In this document: piece after piece, positions 52,899 to 61,233 of the stretch
How positions within the stretch are numbered: position 1 is the stretch's first letter
Layout of the letters: every line of letters begins with the position of its first letter
Assembly (NCBI RefSeq): GCF_024585265.1
Contig: NZ_CP036533.1
Coordinates: 6,457,001-6,521,000, forward strand
Direction of reading: 5' to 3'
From: Bradyrhizobium sp. WBAH42
GTDB lineage: Bacteria; Pseudomonadota; Alphaproteobacteria; Rhizobiales; Xanthobacteraceae
Length of the DNA: 64,000 bases
Translations under genes and position numbers: made by a program
Notes under the pieces: model-generated
Told to the model about the DNA's origin: nothing
The model's input: only the letters and a program-made list of their open reading frames with translations
Databases searched by the model: none

Positions 52899-54020
52899 TT
52901 AGCGCTCGTCGTACACTCGTTGAAGTACTGCCTCCAATTGCTTGCCATACCGATCGGGTGACATCGCACGAATCCGATTCTGACCTCGAACTCTCAGTGA
53001 GTCCGCAAGATGAGTGTTTGTTGCGATTGCTGAGATGCTGTTTGCTATTGCATTAATTGATAGCGGATCGAACAAGAGACCGGCATCTCCCACTTGGTCA
53101 GGCAAAGAGAGGATGTTCGCAGCAGCTACCGGCGTCCCCAACTGAAAGGCTTCAAAGATTGGGATACTAACGCTCTCATACAGCGAAGGCATGATAAGAG
53201 CGGTCGCAAGTTGATAAACCGCCTGTAAATCGTTTTGGCCAATATAGCCGAGATGTAAGATTGCCTGCTTTAGTCCCGTCGCCTCGATTTGGCGTAAAAC
53301 CGAAACGTACTCTTCTCCCTTGTTGCCCGTCAGTACAAGTTTCAACTCTGGGGCGACTGAAGTCACCAGCTTGAAAGCATCAATTAGGCGAGCATGATTC
53401 TTGTGGCGCCAAAATTGGGCTGGGTAGAAGACAAAGCGATCAGGCAAATGGAGCCGGACGCGTGCCTCCTCCAACTCAGAGCGCGCCATTGCGGCCCTCA
53501 GCCGCGCAAGTGGTGGGGCTACTACCACTTCAATACGGTCACGAGGGACGTCGAAAAATCGGACAATATCGTCCCTCACGTGACTCGCTTCGCAGATTAT
53601 TCGGGTTGCGCGGCTGGAGAGGGCGGCGTGGACATAGTGACGCCAAACTCGCTGCCCCCACGAGAAGTACCCTGGAAAATGGTATTCTTGCACGTCGTGC
53701 AAGGTGTAGACGAACGGTTTCCTAGTCTGTAACAGAGCCAAGGAATAGATCGGCGAAAGAATAACGTCCTCATCGGGAAAAGGATCAGCAAGTCTGACGC
53801 CGAGCATGAATGCAGATAGACGCGCCAGCTGGTCCAGGCGCTTCTCTGTGAATCGCCTTACGGGATAACCCAAACGAGCGTAGTCACCATTGGAAGGGTC
53901 ACCGTAGATTGTTATCTCGAACTCGCGGAGGTATCGAAGCGCCTCGAGCGTGGAAAGTGTATATTGGTACGTCCCCCCCAATTCGGGCTTTGAAAGAGCG
54001 ACTACGCCAAGCTTGATCAA
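52899..54020 (-). CDS. Glycosyltransferase family 4
   Basis: 373-residue GT-B enzyme. The N-terminal half is KLGVVALSKPELGGTYQYTL. The C-terminal donor half has FYPAQFWRHKNHARLIDAFK, ELKLVLTGNKGEEY and the E-x7-E motif in SLYESVSIPIFEAFQLGTPV, typical of retaining GT4 mannosyl/rhamnosyl-type transferases. It overlaps the upstream aminotransferase gene by 4 bases. The local AT-rich codon use resembles that of the neighbouring genes to 59 kb. Confidence 0.88.
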   Translation of the reverse strand: MIKLGVVALSKPELGGTYQYTLSTLEALRYLREFEITIYGDPSNGDYARLGYPVRRFTEKRLDQLARLSAFMLGVRLADPFPDEDVILSPIYSLALLQTRKPFVYTLHDVQEYHFPGYFSWGQRVWRHYVHAALSSRATRIICEASHVRDDIVRFFDVPRDRIEVVVAPPLARLRAAMARSELEEARVRLHLPDRFVFYPAQFWRHKNHARLIDAFKLVTSVAPELKLVLTGNKGEEYVSVLRQIEATGLKQAILHLGYIGQNDLQAVYQLATALIMPSLYESVSIPIFEAFQLGTPVAAANILSLPDQVGDAGLLFDPLSINAIANSISAIATNTHLADSLRVRGQNRIRAMSPDRYGKQLEAVLQRVYDER

Positions 54021-55303
54021 TGCTTCCTCTTGTTGCGTAGGGTTCGAAGTACGGACGCCAAATGCTTCTTGTTACCTACTGATAGAAAGTTGGATTTCGC
54101 CAAGCCGATGCCTGATTTGGCATAAACGCGTTCTGCTGCCGGAAACGGGCCAGAATTATTCTTCTCAATACGGTCAACATCACCTCGCAATATCCAGTCC
54201 CGCCACCCGCCGAACCTAAAGAAGGAAAGAGTGTTGATTGGCTCGAAATTCGCATGCCAATTTGGAACTCCGTTCTTGGTTAACTCGTCCATGAGTGTCT
54301 TCTTTTCGGCTCCAAATGCCGCCTCGTCGAGGCGGAGCACAACCTGGGTGAACGCACAGTGAGAAATTTCTTTTTCCGCTCCGAGGACTAGCGTTAGCCC
54401 AGGAAGATTCGCCAGCACATGCTTGAATTCCTCAACCGTTTCCCGGAGGTCCGCCAAGTGCTTTGGAAACCCTCGCAACTGTTCGCGGGCGACGCCGGCA
54501 AGAATTTCGGACATGCGGCCGTTCCAAGCCAATTGAGTGGTATCGCGAACACCGAATTCGATTGTGCGGTCGCCCCAGTGACGCAACGACCGTAGCTCCC
54601 TCGCGAGCGCTTCGTCGTTTGTCACGATCATCCCCCCCTCTCCTGTCTGAATCGGCTTAATGCAACCGAACGAAAAGACTCCAACATCTCCTTGCGAGCC
54701 AGCGGGAGCTCCATCCGCGACCGCGCCCAGCCCGAGACAGGCATCTTCTAAGAGTACAAGCCCTCGCTCGCGCGCCAGCGAGCGCAGCATTGCAATGTTC
54801 TCTGGATTTCCCCACATATGGGTAGCAATCAAAGCTTTCGTTTGCGGACCTATGCGGTTTCGGAGATCACCGCAATCGAGCATAAATGTCTCCTCAGAAA
54901 TGTCCGCAAAGACCGGCGTTACACCAGCATTCATGACCGCCATCGCTGTGGCCGAGCATGTGTCGATCTGGTGGATCGCCTCGTCGCCCGGCTTGAGTCC
55001 GAGCGCGCGGAGCGACATTTGTATCGCTACCCCTCCGCTCCCGACAGCTACTGCGTGCCGAGTGCCGACGGCTTCACTAAAGTCGGCCTCGAGGCGTTCG
55101 TGAGCGAGCCCCCGTCCGTAGGCCATGTTCCATTGTGAGCTACGCAGGATTTCAGTAACGGCGGCCACCTCGTTGGCGAGGGGGCGAGGGTAGACACCGA
55201 AGGTTACGCCCATGAAACGTTTCGCGATGCGGACGAGGAAATGATAGATCGAAGGAAATCGTCCGCGAACTTTCACGAGAAGAGGAAGAAGATACCCAAG
55301 CAT
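54017..55303 (-). CDS. DegT-family PLP aminotransferase with N-terminal extension
   Basis: 428 residues, about 45 longer than usual DegT/DnrJ enzymes because of a basic/hydrophobic N-terminal segment (MLGYLLPLLVKVRGRFPSIY...). The catalytic Lys216 is in GVFSFGCIKPIQTGEGGMIV and PLP-contact Asp187 in LLEDACLGLGAVADG. ATHMWGNPENIAML is equivalent to the HLYG region, with Met-Trp in place of Leu-Tyr. The reaction is expected to be amination of a keto sugar, but the sequence departs from the perosamine, WbpE and ArnB types, so the substrate is unknown. It overlaps the glycosyltransferase gene downstream by 4 bases. Confidence 0.8.
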   Translation of the reverse strand: MLGYLLPLLVKVRGRFPSIYHFLVRIAKRFMGVTFGVYPRPLANEVAAVTEILRSSQWNMAYGRGLAHERLEADFSEAVGTRHAVAVGSGGVAIQMSLRALGLKPGDEAIHQIDTCSATAMAVMNAGVTPVFADISEETFMLDCGDLRNRIGPQTKALIATHMWGNPENIAMLRSLARERGLVLLEDACLGLGAVADGAPAGSQGDVGVFSFGCIKPIQTGEGGMIVTNDEALARELRSLRHWGDRTIEFGVRDTTQLAWNGRMSEILAGVAREQLRGFPKHLADLRETVEEFKHVLANLPGLTLVLGAEKEISHCAFTQVVLRLDEAAFGAEKKTLMDELTKNGVPNWHANFEPINTLSFFRFGGWRDWILRGDVDRIEKNNSGPFPAAERVYAKSGIGLAKSNFLSVGNKKHLASVLRTLRNKRKH

Positions 55304-55312
55304 GACTATTCG

Positions 55313-56164
55313 CTATTTGGCGATCGCGACAAACGAGTACAGCCGTCCGGGGCGATTAGATCGCTTCAACTGCCAGATGCCCAGCTTCACAACGATAGAT
55401 TTCGGCAGCATACAACTGAGAATCTTGCCCGGTGTTGAACCGCAGATTTTGGCCGCCAGAATTTCCGGTGTATTGGGATGCAAATTGATTGGTGAGTCGT
55501 AGGGACCCATCTCCAGCGCAACTTCAAATCCGGCTCTAACCAAGGACGCCCGGTAGTCGGCTAACGTGAATGCATTTTCGCCGCCGTACAGTTGGTGGTC
55601 AACTTGGGCGTTCAGAAAATCCCGCAAGCTGGATCCATAATCATCCACGACGTGCTCTCGACACGCCAACAGTAAGCCACCAGGACGCAGCACGCGGGCG
55701 CATTGGGCCACCATGGCATTCAGATCCTGAGCGTGATGAAGTCCCTGTCTCACATAGACGACGTCGAAGCTCTCAGCTTCAAAAGGCAATTCTTCGCCGA
55801 AAGCATCAACAATGCGGGCATTAAGTCCTGCCTTCGACAAACAAGTCTCAATGGCGCCCCGGCCGACCGACGCCGACGAATCCGGCTCGACCGCAACGAC
55901 ATTAAACCCCGCGCGGGTTAGGGCATATGTAGCAATCCCGTTGCCGGCTGGCATATCCAAAATATCACGTGCGCCCGATCTATACTTCTCGATCAGGCTC
56001 AAAGTCTCCGCGAACTCCGCGCTCTCGGCAAAGCGTCGACAGTTTTCCCGCAGGTCCGACGTCAAATAGGCGTCGTAGATAAGCTGATCGTACTGGGGTT
56101 CACTTCTAAGGATCTCGATAGCTTCTTCCCAAGTATAGGAGGGGGTTCTAACCTTTCCAATCAT
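55313..56164 (-). CDS. Class I SAM-dependent methyltransferase
   Basis: 283 residues with motif I ILDMPAGNGIATYAL, acidic VVAVEPDSSA in motif II, DVVYVRQGLHHAQDLNAMVA and the CARVLRPGGLLLACREHV strand: a Methyltransf_11-type domain of about residues 60-185. The C-terminal 90 residues are less conserved and basic. Probably methylates a sugar or a lipid-linked glycan within the O-antigen pathway. It overlaps the next upstream gene by 4 bases, forming an operon with the other minus-strand genes from 58 kb to 52.9 kb. Confidence 0.85.
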   Translation of the reverse strand: MIGKVRTPSYTWEEAIEILRSEPQYDQLIYDAYLTSDLRENCRRFAESAEFAETLSLIEKYRSGARDILDMPAGNGIATYALTRAGFNVVAVEPDSSASVGRGAIETCLSKAGLNARIVDAFGEELPFEAESFDVVYVRQGLHHAQDLNAMVAQCARVLRPGGLLLACREHVVDDYGSSLRDFLNAQVDHQLYGGENAFTLADYRASLVRAGFEVALEMGPYDSPINLHPNTPEILAAKICGSTPGKILSCMLPKSIVVKLGIWQLKRSNRPGRLYSFVAIAK

Positions 56165-56967
56165 GAGTTCCTCCCCTGCTCACGGGAAGCCTCTCGAACG
56201 AAGGCACAAAAGACGACCCGATAGTCACCTTGACGCATGGCAGGCAGCTCATCCAAACCCACAAATCGACGAGCCGGATCTCTTCCGCTTTGCGATATGC
56301 TCGGCGAAGACCAGCCATCAACTACGACGCTCTCAAGCCGCCAACCTTTGAACAGCCGCTGAATCAAATGAATATCGAAACACCAGTGATTATTGAACGC
56401 AAGTTGGCTCGGACCACTAGGCACGCTGATGAGGAGTTCCCCGTCGTCTGACATCACGCGATCCAGTTCCGAAATGAGATTAGGGATCCCATTTGCGTCT
56501 ATGCGATCGCCGTATCGTCCCAGCCCAACCAAGTTCAAAGTGACAGCCGAGGTAAAACAATCAAAAGATCCTGCCGAAAACGGCAGTGGCAGCGTAACGT
56601 CATGGATAAGATAATGCACCGCACTGAACTGGTCACCACAGTCCGCTAGAACGAGAGCTGAAACGTCGTGAAATGCCGATAAAATTGCATTTTGCTTCTT
56701 GGGGCTTCCAATATCGAGTACTCGGCGCCGTTTGTTGGTCCGAGCAAGTCGGGCTGCGACCCAATAACCGAAGGCGTCGTAATGGGAAAATAGTTCCGTT
56801 GGATCGCCCCACGCGTCTCCGACGACCCTAACAGGTACCCCCTTTAGCGGACTATCCGCAGACATGGACGCTAGGTATGCACTAAGTCGCCGGTACATGA
56901 ACGGAATACGCAACTTCCTCACGAATCTGGCGGCACGTAGCGTCTGTACAGCCTCGTCGAGCATCAT
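56161..56967 (-). CDS. Methyltransferase-like protein
   Basis: 268 residues. Motif-I-like RRRVLDIGSPKKQNAILSAF, acidic ALVLADCGDQFSAVHYLIHD, post-I DCFTSAVTLNLVGLGRYGDR and a late strand SDDGELLISVPSGPSQLAFN indicate a class I methyltransferase or a degenerate relative; the glycine-rich loop GxGxG is replaced by GSPKK. C-terminal GWRLESVVVDGWSS is the usual wrap-up strand. It may act beside the following methyltransferase gene, with which it overlaps by 4 bases. Confidence 0.7.
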   Translation of the reverse strand: MMLDEAVQTLRAARFVRKLRIPFMYRRLSAYLASMSADSPLKGVPVRVVGDAWGDPTELFSHYDAFGYWVAARLARTNKRRRVLDIGSPKKQNAILSAFHDVSALVLADCGDQFSAVHYLIHDVTLPLPFSAGSFDCFTSAVTLNLVGLGRYGDRIDANGIPNLISELDRVMSDDGELLISVPSGPSQLAFNNHWCFDIHLIQRLFKGWRLESVVVDGWSSPSISQSGRDPARRFVGLDELPAMRQGDYRVVFCAFVREASREQGRNS

Positions 56968-58073
56968 TTCACCTGCTTGAGCAAGTCGGCCACCGCCCGA
57001 CCAACCCGCTCGACGTCCTTCTGAGTAAGCTCACAAAAACTAGGAAGATTCAGCCCGGTCCTCGACTTTCGCAGCGAGATCGGGAGTGGCTGTTGCCTGT
57101 ACATCGGCAGTGATGAGATAGTGTAGAAATATGGACGCGAATCGATTCCCATATTTTTGAGTTCGCTCATAAATGCATTACGGCTCTGCTCGTTGAACGA
57201 GTCGACCTCCAAGCAGACCATCCAGAACGCACTCTTCGCCCAATTTCGCACTTTATTTAGTCGCACCGCTTCACCCGTCGGAATGACTGAGTGATACCAA
57301 GCCATGATCTTGGCACGCTGCTCAAGGAACTCGTCAATTCGCTCCATCTGCGCGACGCCAAGTGCAGCTTGAAGATTAGTCATGCGATAGTTGTATCCGA
57401 GTTCCTCGTGAAAGTATCTACGTTCCGAACTCATCGCGTGATCGCGAAGGCGTTTTGCCCGCTTATAGAAGGCGCGATCGTTAGTCGTCAGCATGCCGCC
57501 CTCGCCGGTAGTGACGATCTTGTTGCCATAGAAGCTGAAGACGCCACATCGGCTAAGACTTCCTACTCGTCGGCCCTTGTACTCGGCACCATGTGCTTCA
57601 GCGGCATCCTCAATCAACGAGATTCCGTTTGCGTCGGCAATTGCAGCGAGCGAATCCATGTCCGCAGGATGCCCATAGAGGTGGACCGCAATGACCGCCT
57701 TCGTGCGTTTCGTGATCAATGAATTGACGGAGGATGGATCGATGCACAACGTAACTGGATCGATGTCAGCGAGCACCGGCTTTGCGCCCGTGTAGGCAAC
57801 TGCGTTGGCAGTCGCAACGAACGTCAGGTCGGGAATGATCACCTCGTCTCCCGGACCGAGGTCCAGCGTCGCAAGGGCAAGGTGAAGTCCTGTCGTCCCA
57901 TTGCTGACCGCGATTGCAAATTCTGTTCCACAATAGCGAGCGAAGACCGCCTCGAACTCATCGATGTACCGGCCCATTGAAGAGACCCATCCGGAGCGAA
58001 CAGCATCCATGATGAGCTCCTCTTCGCGCTGCCCGATAGATGGCCTCGAAATTGGAATGAAGTTTTCTATCAT
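56964..58073 (-). CDS. per: GDP-perosamine synthase-like aminotransferase
   Basis: 369-residue DegT-family aminotransferase. Start ATG 58073 (MIENFIPISRPSIGQREEEL). The PLP Lys185 is in FSFYGNKIVTTGEGGMLTTND and the family signature ISLIEDAAEAHGAEYKGRRV is present, with GWVSSMGRYIDEFEAVFA at the start. This EDAAEAHGA...YGNKxxTTGEGG combination is typical of perosamine synthases (Per/RfbE), which aminate C4 of GDP-4-keto-6-deoxymannose made by Gmd. GDP-perosamine is known in O-chains of Brucella and Caulobacter. Exact product (perosamine or another 4-amino-6-deoxyhexose) is inferred from homology and from the presence of gmd. Confidence 0.85.
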   Translation of the reverse strand: MIENFIPISRPSIGQREEELIMDAVRSGWVSSMGRYIDEFEAVFARYCGTEFAIAVSNGTTGLHLALATLDLGPGDEVIIPDLTFVATANAVAYTGAKPVLADIDPVTLCIDPSSVNSLITKRTKAVIAVHLYGHPADMDSLAAIADANGISLIEDAAEAHGAEYKGRRVGSLSRCGVFSFYGNKIVTTGEGGMLTTNDRAFYKRAKRLRDHAMSSERRYFHEELGYNYRMTNLQAALGVAQMERIDEFLEQRAKIMAWYHSVIPTGEAVRLNKVRNWAKSAFWMVCLEVDSFNEQSRNAFMSELKNMGIDSRPYFYTISSLPMYRQQPLPISLRKSRTGLNLPSFCELTQKDVERVGRAVADLLKQVK

Positions 58074-58081
58074 GTTGTCCT

Positions 58082-59176
58082 CTAAATCGCGGCAACAAGC
58101 GCCTCGAAGCGTTGCCACTGCTCGCTTTTTGAATAACGGGTCGACACCATGTGGTAGCCGGCAGCAGCGATCGTCAGCCTAGTCTGCGGCGCCCCTTCCA
58201 ACGCATCTCTGATTCGTTCTACGGCTTCGCCTGGTGACTTGTAAGTGACAATTGTCTCTCCATCACGCATTCCTTCAGGATATACTCCGTCGTCCGAAAG
58301 GAGCAACGCCGAGCTCCCCAAGGCCTCAAAGCACCGCATGTTCCCACGGTCAGGCCCCGCCATATCGATGGCACCGTTTAGCACAATCTTGGCTTTAGAC
58401 ATCAGATCATAGAGATCGAGGCCGAATGCAGGTGGGCGAGCGATTGCCGCCACCTTAGTCGGCCTTCGGTGCTTTCCGAGGGGTAGAAGATAGCCTAGTG
58501 GGGATTCCGCCAATCGACATAGGCGAGAGCGATCGAGGTGATAAACGATATTGTATTCACCAGACAAGGCCGCAACGGCTTCGAGCATCTTGGCGCGGCG
58601 CGCATGATGGCGCGAATACCCGCCCACGAACAGCACGTCGATGGGCCGATCCTGGCGCGCGGCGAACGAGGCAAGTTTCGGATCGTGCGCTGGCGTGAAA
58701 TATTCTGTCCGATATCCTTGGTTACTTAGCTGTGCGAGAATTGACGGAAAATTGCACACCACAAGATCATAGCCTAAGAACGAAATACCCTTGAATGGGG
58801 CAGCGTGCCAAGCGACACGCTTCTTTACGCATCCGGGCAGTCGCTTAGCGAAATCTGCCTCCCAACTTGTTACGTCGAGATTGTAGAATACCTCTGTACA
58901 GTGTTCTTCAATCTGCGATCTCAAAATCTCGCTTAGAGGCGTTCGTGAACTCAAGCCATGTTCAACCGCCCAGACCCGCTGAGCCTCAGCATCAGTACCG
59001 TTGGCGAAAAATGCACATTCTAGCCTTTGATCAACCGGCAAGAGAACGTGAGCTGCTGATTCCCGAAAAGAAAGAAAAGCATCCATCATTCCTTCGAAGC
59101 CTGAACGGTGAGAGGTGAAGTCACGCAAGCGCCGGCGCAACGCTGGGTAGTAGCGGTTATTTTGGAAGATTCTCAC
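58082..59176 (-). CDS. Glycosyltransferase-like protein
   Basis: 364 residues from GTG 59176, starting VRIFQNNRYYPALRRRLRDF; a longer frame upstream is not protein-like. Rossmann halves are visible: DVLFVGGYSRHHARRAKMLE and, in the C-terminal domain, YDLMSKAKIVLNGAIDMAGP then NMRCFEALGSSALLLSDDGV with TIVTYKSPGEAVERIRDALE. This is the layout of the glycosyl transferases group 1 (Glyco_trans_1_2) family, which often lacks a full E-x7-E. It lies 8 bases upstream of the perosamine-synthase-like gene on the same strand. The donor sugar is unknown. Confidence 0.75.
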   Translation of the reverse strand: MRIFQNNRYYPALRRRLRDFTSHRSGFEGMMDAFLSFRESAAHVLLPVDQRLECAFFANGTDAEAQRVWAVEHGLSSRTPLSEILRSQIEEHCTEVFYNLDVTSWEADFAKRLPGCVKKRVAWHAAPFKGISFLGYDLVVCNFPSILAQLSNQGYRTEYFTPAHDPKLASFAARQDRPIDVLFVGGYSRHHARRAKMLEAVAALSGEYNIVYHLDRSRLCRLAESPLGYLLPLGKHRRPTKVAAIARPPAFGLDLYDLMSKAKIVLNGAIDMAGPDRGNMRCFEALGSSALLLSDDGVYPEGMRDGETIVTYKSPGEAVERIRDALEGAPQTRLTIAAAGYHMVSTRYSKSEQWQRFEALVAAI

Positions 59177-59502
59177 GATGATCAGTCCAGTCTCATGGTG
59201 CGCGCAAGTCCGTTCTCTCGGTGGAGCAGCAAACTTGCCACCGCAACGGCAGTCCACAGTAAGCACTTGAGTGCCACTTGATAGCGCGGTTCACCAGCAC
59301 CAAGCGGAGGCAGATTCCCCATTTGGATAATACTATCATGACGGCTGCGACCATGGCTATATAGGCAACTCCTGGAATAAGCGGGGCAAACGTCCAGCAA
59401 TGCGGCAGCTCGCCAGAGAAACCGAGGTCGGACGACGCGTCTCGAGCAGCAGATCGGGGGCAAATGAAGCATCGCGCTGCCCTGATGCCGCGTTGGTAGA
59501 CG
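59177..59502 (-). pseudogene. Region with a possible frameshifted membrane-protein remnant
   Basis: 326 bases without an intact gene, between the glycosyltransferase and flippase genes. Minus-strand frames encode, in one frame, TFAPLIPGVAYIAMVAAVMI and VLSKWG, and in another, CLLWTAVAVASLLLHRENGL followed by ARTMRLD. Together they look like the tail of a hydrophobic protein broken by a shift near 59320. Evidence is compositional only. Confidence 0.35.
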
Positions 59503-61035
59503 TCAATGCGGAATGCTCGCAATGAGCTTGTTCCGTATGCCGCTGCTTGCCAACGGAGAGCAGATTAGCGTCATGCTGGCGAGCCAGACGCTGCATTGCA
59601 GGACGAGACCGACAAAGCCAGTTATAGGCACCGCATAGCGCGCGAGCATCCCCATCCCCAACCCGGTAGTGACAACTGCTAGCATCATTCCGAACAGAAG
59701 CATCGCATGTCGAAGCGGCTGCTGCAGCGTCTGGATCAGCAGCAGCGAGAAAAGGACCCCGAGTTGCCCCACCGTATCACCGGACGTTAGGCTGATCGCG
59801 GCGCCTAGCGGACCGAGAGCCGGGATCAGGAACATCGCGAGGCCAAAGAAGATCGCAATTTGCAGCGACTTGGTCCAAAGCAGCAGCGTGCCCCTATCGC
59901 TGTAGCTTGCGTAACTCATAGCAAACGTTGCCGGCGTCACGAGACAAGTTCCGCCGATCAGCACGATTGCAAGCGTCGCGTCATATGGAATAGCTCCTGC
60001 AGTCCAGAGCTCAAAGAATTCCCGCCAGAACGACAGTAGGCCGCCCGTGATCAAGCTGACCGTAAAGGTCACGATGAACAGTCCCCTCGCATATAGGGTC
60101 CGCAGGCTGTCCCGCGCACCCACGGCGTGATCATGGCCGAGCTCCGCTGCGATCGGCAACGAGAATTGATAGCAGAGGCCGCGCAGAAAATTGGCGACGG
60201 TTCTGGTGAGCACCCATTGGGCGATCGCGGCCCGATCAGACACGAGGGCTCCGACCAGCAGAACCGAAAGATACGACATTCCGACTTCGGCGAAATTCAT
60301 CACGCCGAACGGAAATGCGCCCGCGAGTTGAGCCCTGGCCCACCGCCAGGAAACGCGGCGCGGGAGGCCGCTGATAAACGGGAATTGCCGTTTCAAGTCG
60401 GAAAACAGGATGTACGCGGAGACTCCAACCTGCCCGGCAACGTACGCCAATGCCACGACCAGCAAGTTACTGGTGAGGAAAACCGCAATCACCTGTGCAA
60501 GCTGGCCAAGACCCGTCCCCCATGCTTGCACAGCGACGATGCGACCGTACAGGCCGCGTGCGCGAAAGAGGGAGCTAGCGAGGTTCACCGGCAGGGTGGT
60601 CGCAAGGCCGAGCGTCACAATCGCGAACGTCAGGTCGAACCCAGGCTCTTCGCGAAAACCGAGGACACTGGCCGGATCCACCAGCATCAGCAGGATCCCG
60701 ATGATGGCGATCAGACCAGCAACGACAGCGATGAAAAGTAGGAGACTGCCGGCGAAGTACCGACGCGTACGACGATCCGAGTCTGCTCGGGACTTGAACG
60801 AGAGAAATCGGTTTAGGCTCCATGCATGGAGGCCGGGATCGGCAGCCTGCACCAGACTCCCGGCTGCGAAGATGGTGAGCCACGCCGAGAGCGTTTCATG
60901 TCCCAAATATCTCAAGAAGAACGGAATGAGAACGACCTGCTGCGTGAGCGCAAGCAGAACGATCATCGAATTCGCCGACCACCCACCAAGGATGCGGCGA
61001 ACGCGGTTTAGACCTATTACCGTCACGTCGCGCAC
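59503..61035 (-). CDS. wzx: Polysaccharide flippase (Wzx-like, MOP/MATE-type)
   Basis: 510 residues with twelve or more hydrophobic segments arranged as in the polysaccharide transporter (PST/MOP) family. The N-terminus is SANSMIVLLALTQQVVLIPF, then FLRYLGHETLSAWLTIFA (cf. the P-x-x-x-R-x-LG-x-x-x-x-G motif of Wzx, with A for the second Gly). A basic loop KSRADSDRRTRRYFAGSL and later segments WTKSLQIAIFFGLAMFLIPA and LGPLGAAISLTSGD correspond to the second half. It would flip the lipid-linked repeat unit across the inner membrane for the Wzy polymerase. Start ATG 61035. Confidence 0.87.
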   Translation of the reverse strand: MRDVTVIGLNRVRRILGGWSANSMIVLLALTQQVVLIPFFLRYLGHETLSAWLTIFAAGSLVQAADPGLHAWSLNRFLSFKSRADSDRRTRRYFAGSLLLFIAVVAGLIAIIGILLMLVDPASVLGFREEPGFDLTFAIVTLGLATTLPVNLASSLFRARGLYGRIVAVQAWGTGLGQLAQVIAVFLTSNLLVVALAYVAGQVGVSAYILFSDLKRQFPFISGLPRRVSWRWARAQLAGAFPFGVMNFAEVGMSYLSVLLVGALVSDRAAIAQWVLTRTVANFLRGLCYQFSLPIAAELGHDHAVGARDSLRTLYARGLFIVTFTVSLITGGLLSFWREFFELWTAGAIPYDATLAIVLIGGTCLVTPATFAMSYASYSDRGTLLLWTKSLQIAIFFGLAMFLIPALGPLGAAISLTSGDTVGQLGVLFSLLLIQTLQQPLRHAMLLFGMMLAVVTTGLGMGMLARYAVPITGFVGLVLQCSVWLASMTLICSPLASSGIRNKLIASIPH

Positions 61036-61233
61036 GAGTGGGATAATGCGATCCGCTGGAAGCGATAAATTTGGCCAATCATTGTCCCGCTCCGAATGTG
61101 CTGTTGTTCCATCGCCGCTTAAGCCTTAGTATTACGATTGTCCCCACACAAGCGGCGAGGTGCTGATTCCAGCTTGGACGACCAAGTGTAATTGGGTAGT
61201 GACATCCGCTCTAAACGGGTAAGAGGGCTGAAC

